A DNA stretch of 64,000 nucleotides, taken from Rhodovulum sp. ES.010 (lineage in GTDB: Bacteria; Pseudomonadota; Alphaproteobacteria; Rhodobacterales; Rhodobacteraceae). The stretch spans positions 1,002,001-1,066,000 of the forward strand of contig NZ_FSRS01000001.1 in NCBI RefSeq assembly GCF_900142935.1. Direction: 5' to 3'. Shown piece after piece: positions 61,213-64,000 of the stretch. Both the position numbers and the translations under genes were made by a program. The notes beneath the pieces are model-generated. The model did no database searches. It was given only the letters and a program-made list of their open reading frames with translations, and had not been told where the DNA came from. The first letter of the stretch is position 1; each line of letters opens with the position of its first letter.

Positions 61213-62445
61213 TCAAAGCTCGCTATCTAGCGCGGAGATCAGGCGGTCAACCTCTTCGGGTAGCGTGTAGTGCACGAGGCTCAGGCGCAGGACGCCGCGC
61301 GCCGGCTCCACCCCCATCGCCTTCAATAGCCGCCCGGCGTAGAAATCGCCCCCACCCGCGAGAATGCCATACCGCGCCAGCCGCGCCGCCGCCTGCCGCC
61401 CGGGTTCCGACAGCGCGATCGAGACCGTGGGCAACCGCTCGGCCTTCACTCCGCGGGGACCAAGCACCCTCAGCGCCGGCCGACCCGCAAGGTAGTCCAT
61501 CAAAGGTGCGAGCAGCGTCCGCTCCTGCGCTCGGATCAGTTCGGAGACCTTGTCCGACCGGCCCCGTGCATCGCGCCCGCCCAGGTAATGGCGCTCGTAC
61601 AGCGCGTCGATATAATCCGAGATGCCGGCACAGGCCGCCACCTGCGCATGGTCCGGGCCCGCCGGGTTGAACCGCTTGATCGTGTCCTCGCCGTTGAAGC
61701 AATGGCCCTGGTTGGGCAACTGGTGTGCCAGTTCGCGCCGCATCACCATCACGCCCTGGTGGGGGCCGTAGGTCTTGTAAGTCGAGAACAGGTAGATGTC
61801 GGGCCCGAGCCTGCGCATGTATGGCAACCCGTGCGGTGCGTAGCTGACCCCATCGACGCAGGTCAGCGCACCCACGTCCCTCGCCATCCGGCAGATCGCG
61901 GGAACGTCGTTGATCTCGCCGAGGATGTTCGAGGCGTGCGGAAAGCACACCAGTGACACCTTCTCGTCCAGCAGGGGCGCAAGGGCCTCCGGGTCGAGAC
62001 GTCCACAGGAAGGGTCGACCGCCCATTCCCGCAGGTCCAGCCCGCGTGCCTCGGCTATCCGCCGCCAGGGGCCGGAATTCGCCTCGTGATCCTGGTTCGT
62101 CACAACGATCGCCGCGCCGTCGGGAAGCCAGTCTCCGAAGGCGCGGGCCAAAACATAGGCGTTCGCGGTGGTGGACGGGCCGAAATGCACCTCGTCCCGC
62201 GCCACGCCAAGGTGTCCGGCCAGACGCATGCGCGCCTCGTCCATCTCCTCGCCGGCCAGTTGCGAAGTGGCGAAGGCGCCGTAGGGTTGAACCTTGCGTT
62301 CGTTGTAGAAGCGGTGCAGCCGCCAGATCACGTAGCGGCAGGTGTACGACCCGCCGGCATTCTCGCAGAACACCTTGTCCCGCAGGTCCTTGTGCCGGAA
62401 GGCCGGAAACTGATTGCGGACAAATTCGGCATCGAACGCAACCAT
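61213..62445 (-). CDS. Cysteine desulfurase-like class V aminotransferase
   Basis: This 410-residue PLP enzyme belongs to the SufS/CsdA-like class. Motifs are HFGPSTTANAYVLARAF, VTNQDHEAN (aromatic-stacking His), VDGVSYAPHGLP with the PLP Asp, and STYKTYGPHQG with the PLP lysine. The region where SufS carries its nucleophilic Cys is not clearly conserved, so desulfurase activity is uncertain. The start is ATG 62445 with CGGAG upstream; an in-frame ATG at 62463 exists. Roles could include sulfur transfer or another lyase reaction. Confidence 0.85.
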   Translation of the reverse strand: MVAFDAEFVRNQFPAFRHKDLRDKVFCENAGGSYTCRYVIWRLHRFYNERKVQPYGAFATSQLAGEEMDEARMRLAGHLGVARDEVHFGPSTTANAYVLARAFGDWLPDGAAIVVTNQDHEANSGPWRRIAEARGLDLREWAVDPSCGRLDPEALAPLLDEKVSLVCFPHASNILGEINDVPAICRMARDVGALTCVDGVSYAPHGLPYMRRLGPDIYLFSTYKTYGPHQGVMVMRRELAHQLPNQGHCFNGEDTIKRFNPAGPDHAQVAACAGISDYIDALYERHYLGGRDARGRSDKVSELIRAQERTLLAPLMDYLAGRPALRVLGPRGVKAERLPTVSIALSEPGRQAAARLARYGILAGGGDFYAGRLLKAMGVEPARGVLRLSLVHYTLPEEVDRLISALDSEL

Positions 62446-62490
62446 CTGGGCTCCGGCGGGCAATCTGCGAGTAGCGATCCCTCTTTAGAC

Positions 62491-62547
62491 GGGGCGCGAT
62501 CCGATTGCAAAGCCTTGAAAGGCAAGGCAATCGCGCTATCGCGCCCC
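62491..62547. terminator. Long nested hairpin downstream of the BCCT transporter
   Basis: The outer arms GGGGCGCGAT/ATCGCGCCCC enclose inner arms CGATTGC/GCAATCG and a small GCCTT/AAGGC tip, forming an almost continuous 57-base stem. It follows the transporter stop by 20 bases on the minus strand. There is no clear T-tract, so termination is likely rather than proven. Confidence 0.6.
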
Positions 62548-62566
62548 GCTTCGTGCCGCGCCGGGC

Positions 62567-64000
62567 TCAGCGCTCTTCTGACCGGAGCCCCATGTAGATC
62601 GCCCAGCACATGAGCAGTAGCACGATGGTGAACGGCAGACCCGTCGAGATCACCATCGCCTGCAGAGCCGAAAGCCCGCCGCCAATCAGCAGCACGATGG
62701 CCACCGCCCCCTCGAAGGTGCACCAGAACACCCGCTGCGGCACCGGCGCGTCGATCTTGCCGCCCGCGGTGATCGTATCGATGACCAGCGAGCCGGAGTC
62801 CGACGAGGTCACGAAGAACACGATCACCAGCACGATCGCGATGACAGAGGTGATCGCGGCCAGCGGCAGCCCCTCGAGCATCGCGAAGAGCGACATCGGC
62901 GGGTTGTAGGCGTCGATCACCTGCGCCTTGACCGTGCTTGCATCCGGGTTGCTCAGCACCTGCTCGATCGCGGTTCCGCCGAAGACCGCCATCCACAGCA
63001 CGCAGACGAGGCTCGGGATCAACAGCACGCAGATGATGAACTCGCGCACCGTGCGGCCGCGGCTGACGCGCGCGATAAACATGCCGACGAAGGGCGACCA
63101 CGAGATCCACCAGGCCCAGTAGAACGTCGTCCAGCCGTGCATGTAGCCGGTATCTTCACGCCCGAACGGGTTGGACAGCGCCGGCAAGTCCTTGCCATAG
63201 GCCACGAGGCCCGCGGCGAAGTCGGTGAAGATCACCAGCGTCGGACCGACCAGGAGCACGAACAGCAGCAACAGCGCGGCCACGGTCATGTTGATCTCCG
63301 ACAGCACCTTGACGCCGCCATCAAGGCCGCGCAGGACCGAAACCAGCGCCACCGCAGTGATCGCGGTGATCAGGATGACCTGCACGGTAACGTTTTCGGG
63401 AATCCCGAAGACGTGGCTCAGACCGGCATTCGCCTGCTGCGCCCCGAAGCCCAGCGAGGTGGCCAGGCCGAACAGCGTGGCGAAAACCGCGATCGTGTCG
63501 ATGATGTGGCCCCACCAGCCCCAGACACGCTCGCCCAGGATCGGATAGAAGGCCGAACGGATCGTCAGCGGCAGACCTTTGTTATAGGTGAAGAGCGCCA
63601 GCGCCAGAGCCACCACCGCGTAGATCGCCCAAGGATGCAGTCCCCAGTGATAGATGGTGGCCGCCAGGCCCATTTCGCGCGCGGCCGCGACGTTTTCGGC
63701 GATCAGTTGCCCGTCCTCGTTAAAGGGCGAGGGCACGCCCAGCGGTGCCGAAACCGCCATGTGGTAGACCGGTTCAAGCACGCCGAAGAACATCAGCCCG
63801 ATGCCCATGCCGGCCGCGAACAGCATCGCGAACCAGCCTGCGTAACTGTAGTCGGGCCGGGCGTCGCGCCCACCGAGCCGGACGCCGCCCACTGGCAGCA
63901 CGATCAGCGCGAGGCAAAACAGCACGAACAGGTTCGCCGCGCCCATGAAGAACCAGTCGAAGGTCGACGTCAGGAACGGCCTCAGCCAGCCGAAGATGTC
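62567..64000 (-). CDS. BCCT-family betaine/choline/carnitine transporter, partial
   Basis: At least 478 C-terminal residues are present. The frame stays open to the right edge (DIFGWLRPFLTSTFDWF...), so the start lies outside. Family marks are FAAGMGIGLMFFGVLEPVYHM, NKGLPLTIRSAFYPILG, and the signature tryptophan segment WAWWISWSPFVGMFIARVSRGRTVREF. DSGSLVIDTITAGG follows near helix 10. It is a sodium- or proton-coupled importer of osmoprotectant amines. The C-terminus is short (YMGLRSEER), lacking the long regulatory tail of BetP. Confidence 0.93.
   Translation of the reverse strand, partial: DIFGWLRPFLTSTFDWFFMGAANLFVLFCLALIVLPVGGVRLGGRDARPDYSYAGWFAMLFAAGMGIGLMFFGVLEPVYHMAVSAPLGVPSPFNEDGQLIAENVAAAREMGLAATIYHWGLHPWAIYAVVALALALFTYNKGLPLTIRSAFYPILGERVWGWWGHIIDTIAVFATLFGLATSLGFGAQQANAGLSHVFGIPENVTVQVILITAITAVALVSVLRGLDGGVKVLSEINMTVAALLLLFVLLVGPTLVIFTDFAAGLVAYGKDLPALSNPFGREDTGYMHGWTTFYWAWWISWSPFVGMFIARVSRGRTVREFIICVLLIPSLVCVLWMAVFGGTAIEQVLSNPDASTVKAQVIDAYNPPMSLFAMLEGLPLAAITSVIAIVLVIVFFVTSSDSGSLVIDTITAGGKIDAPVPQRVFWCTFEGAVAIVLLIGGGLSALQAMVISTGLPFTIVLLLMCWAIYMGLRSEER

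Overview
The window is high-GC DNA from an alphaproteobacterium, most likely a member of the Rhodobacteraceae/Paracoccaceae. The evidence is the glnB-glnA pair, the fdsGBA-fdhD-fdsD formate dehydrogenase operon, a tellurite-resistance trgA-trgB-cysK cluster of the type described in Rhodobacter sphaeroides, an FnrL-type box at a cytochrome c peroxidase gene, and a gene-transfer-agent-like gene fragment. No rRNA is present. There is one tRNA, tRNA-Ser(GGA).

Layout. 1-9 kb holds housekeeping and stress genes: the glnB tail, glnA, a frameshifted heme-dependent N-demethylase-like gene, an alpha/beta-hydrolase-OsmC fusion, bioY, a DUF6314 gene, purB, a small secreted Cys peptide, an orphan fliG and a lysophospholipid-type acyltransferase. 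8.8-16 kb holds a radical SAM protein with an upstream Cys-rich region, a di-heme cytochrome c peroxidase behind an FNR box, NADP-type glutamate dehydrogenase and a two-gene type I secretion unit. 16-23 kb is the NAD-dependent formate dehydrogenase operon with its LysR regulator and a probable operator. 23-28.4 kb is a seven-gene, tightly coupled cobalamin uptake operon on the minus strand (btuC-btuD-btuF-exbB-exbD-exbD-tonB) behind a clear cobalamin riboswitch. 28.5-32.5 kb carries gamma-glutamyltransferase, a beta-repeat membrane protein and a DUF1194 protein. 32.7-39 kb is an unusual redox unit: a NuoF-C-terminus/GltD-like fusion, an [FeFe] hydrogenase catalytic subunit with the three H-cluster cysteine motifs, and an ABC transporter of the nitrate/taurine type.

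40.4-52.5 kb is a genomic island inserted at the 3' end of tRNA-Ser(GGA). It is bounded by 46-bp near-identical direct repeats and carries a tyrosine integrase beside the tRNA. Its core is visibly AT-richer than the rest of the window. It encodes an alanine racemase, a D-Ala-D-Ala-type ligase, a two-TM protein of unknown function, an alpha/beta hydrolase and a membrane-anchored Mur ligase. Together these look like a self-contained D-alanyl-dipeptide synthesis and ligation module, and this is the most promising candidate for an undescribed system here. Three apparently identical 1271-bp IS3-family elements sit in or beside the island. One interrupts the unknown gene, which rejoins in frame if the IS and one copy of its 4-bp duplication are removed. 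The other two lack target duplications and adjoin truncated genes, which points to IS-driven rearrangement.

52.6-64 kb returns to chromosomal backbone on the minus strand: cfa-trgA-trgB-cysK-mscS-alaX as a compact gene run, a photolyase, a cysteine-desulfurase-like enzyme and a BCCT transporter cut by the window edge.

Working picture: the organism probably oxidises formate to NADH, may exchange electrons with H2 through the [FeFe] enzyme, imports cobalamin under riboswitch control, and has acquired an extra D-alanine-metabolising module by integration at a tRNA gene. All functions are read from sequence motifs and remembered family features. No database search was possible.
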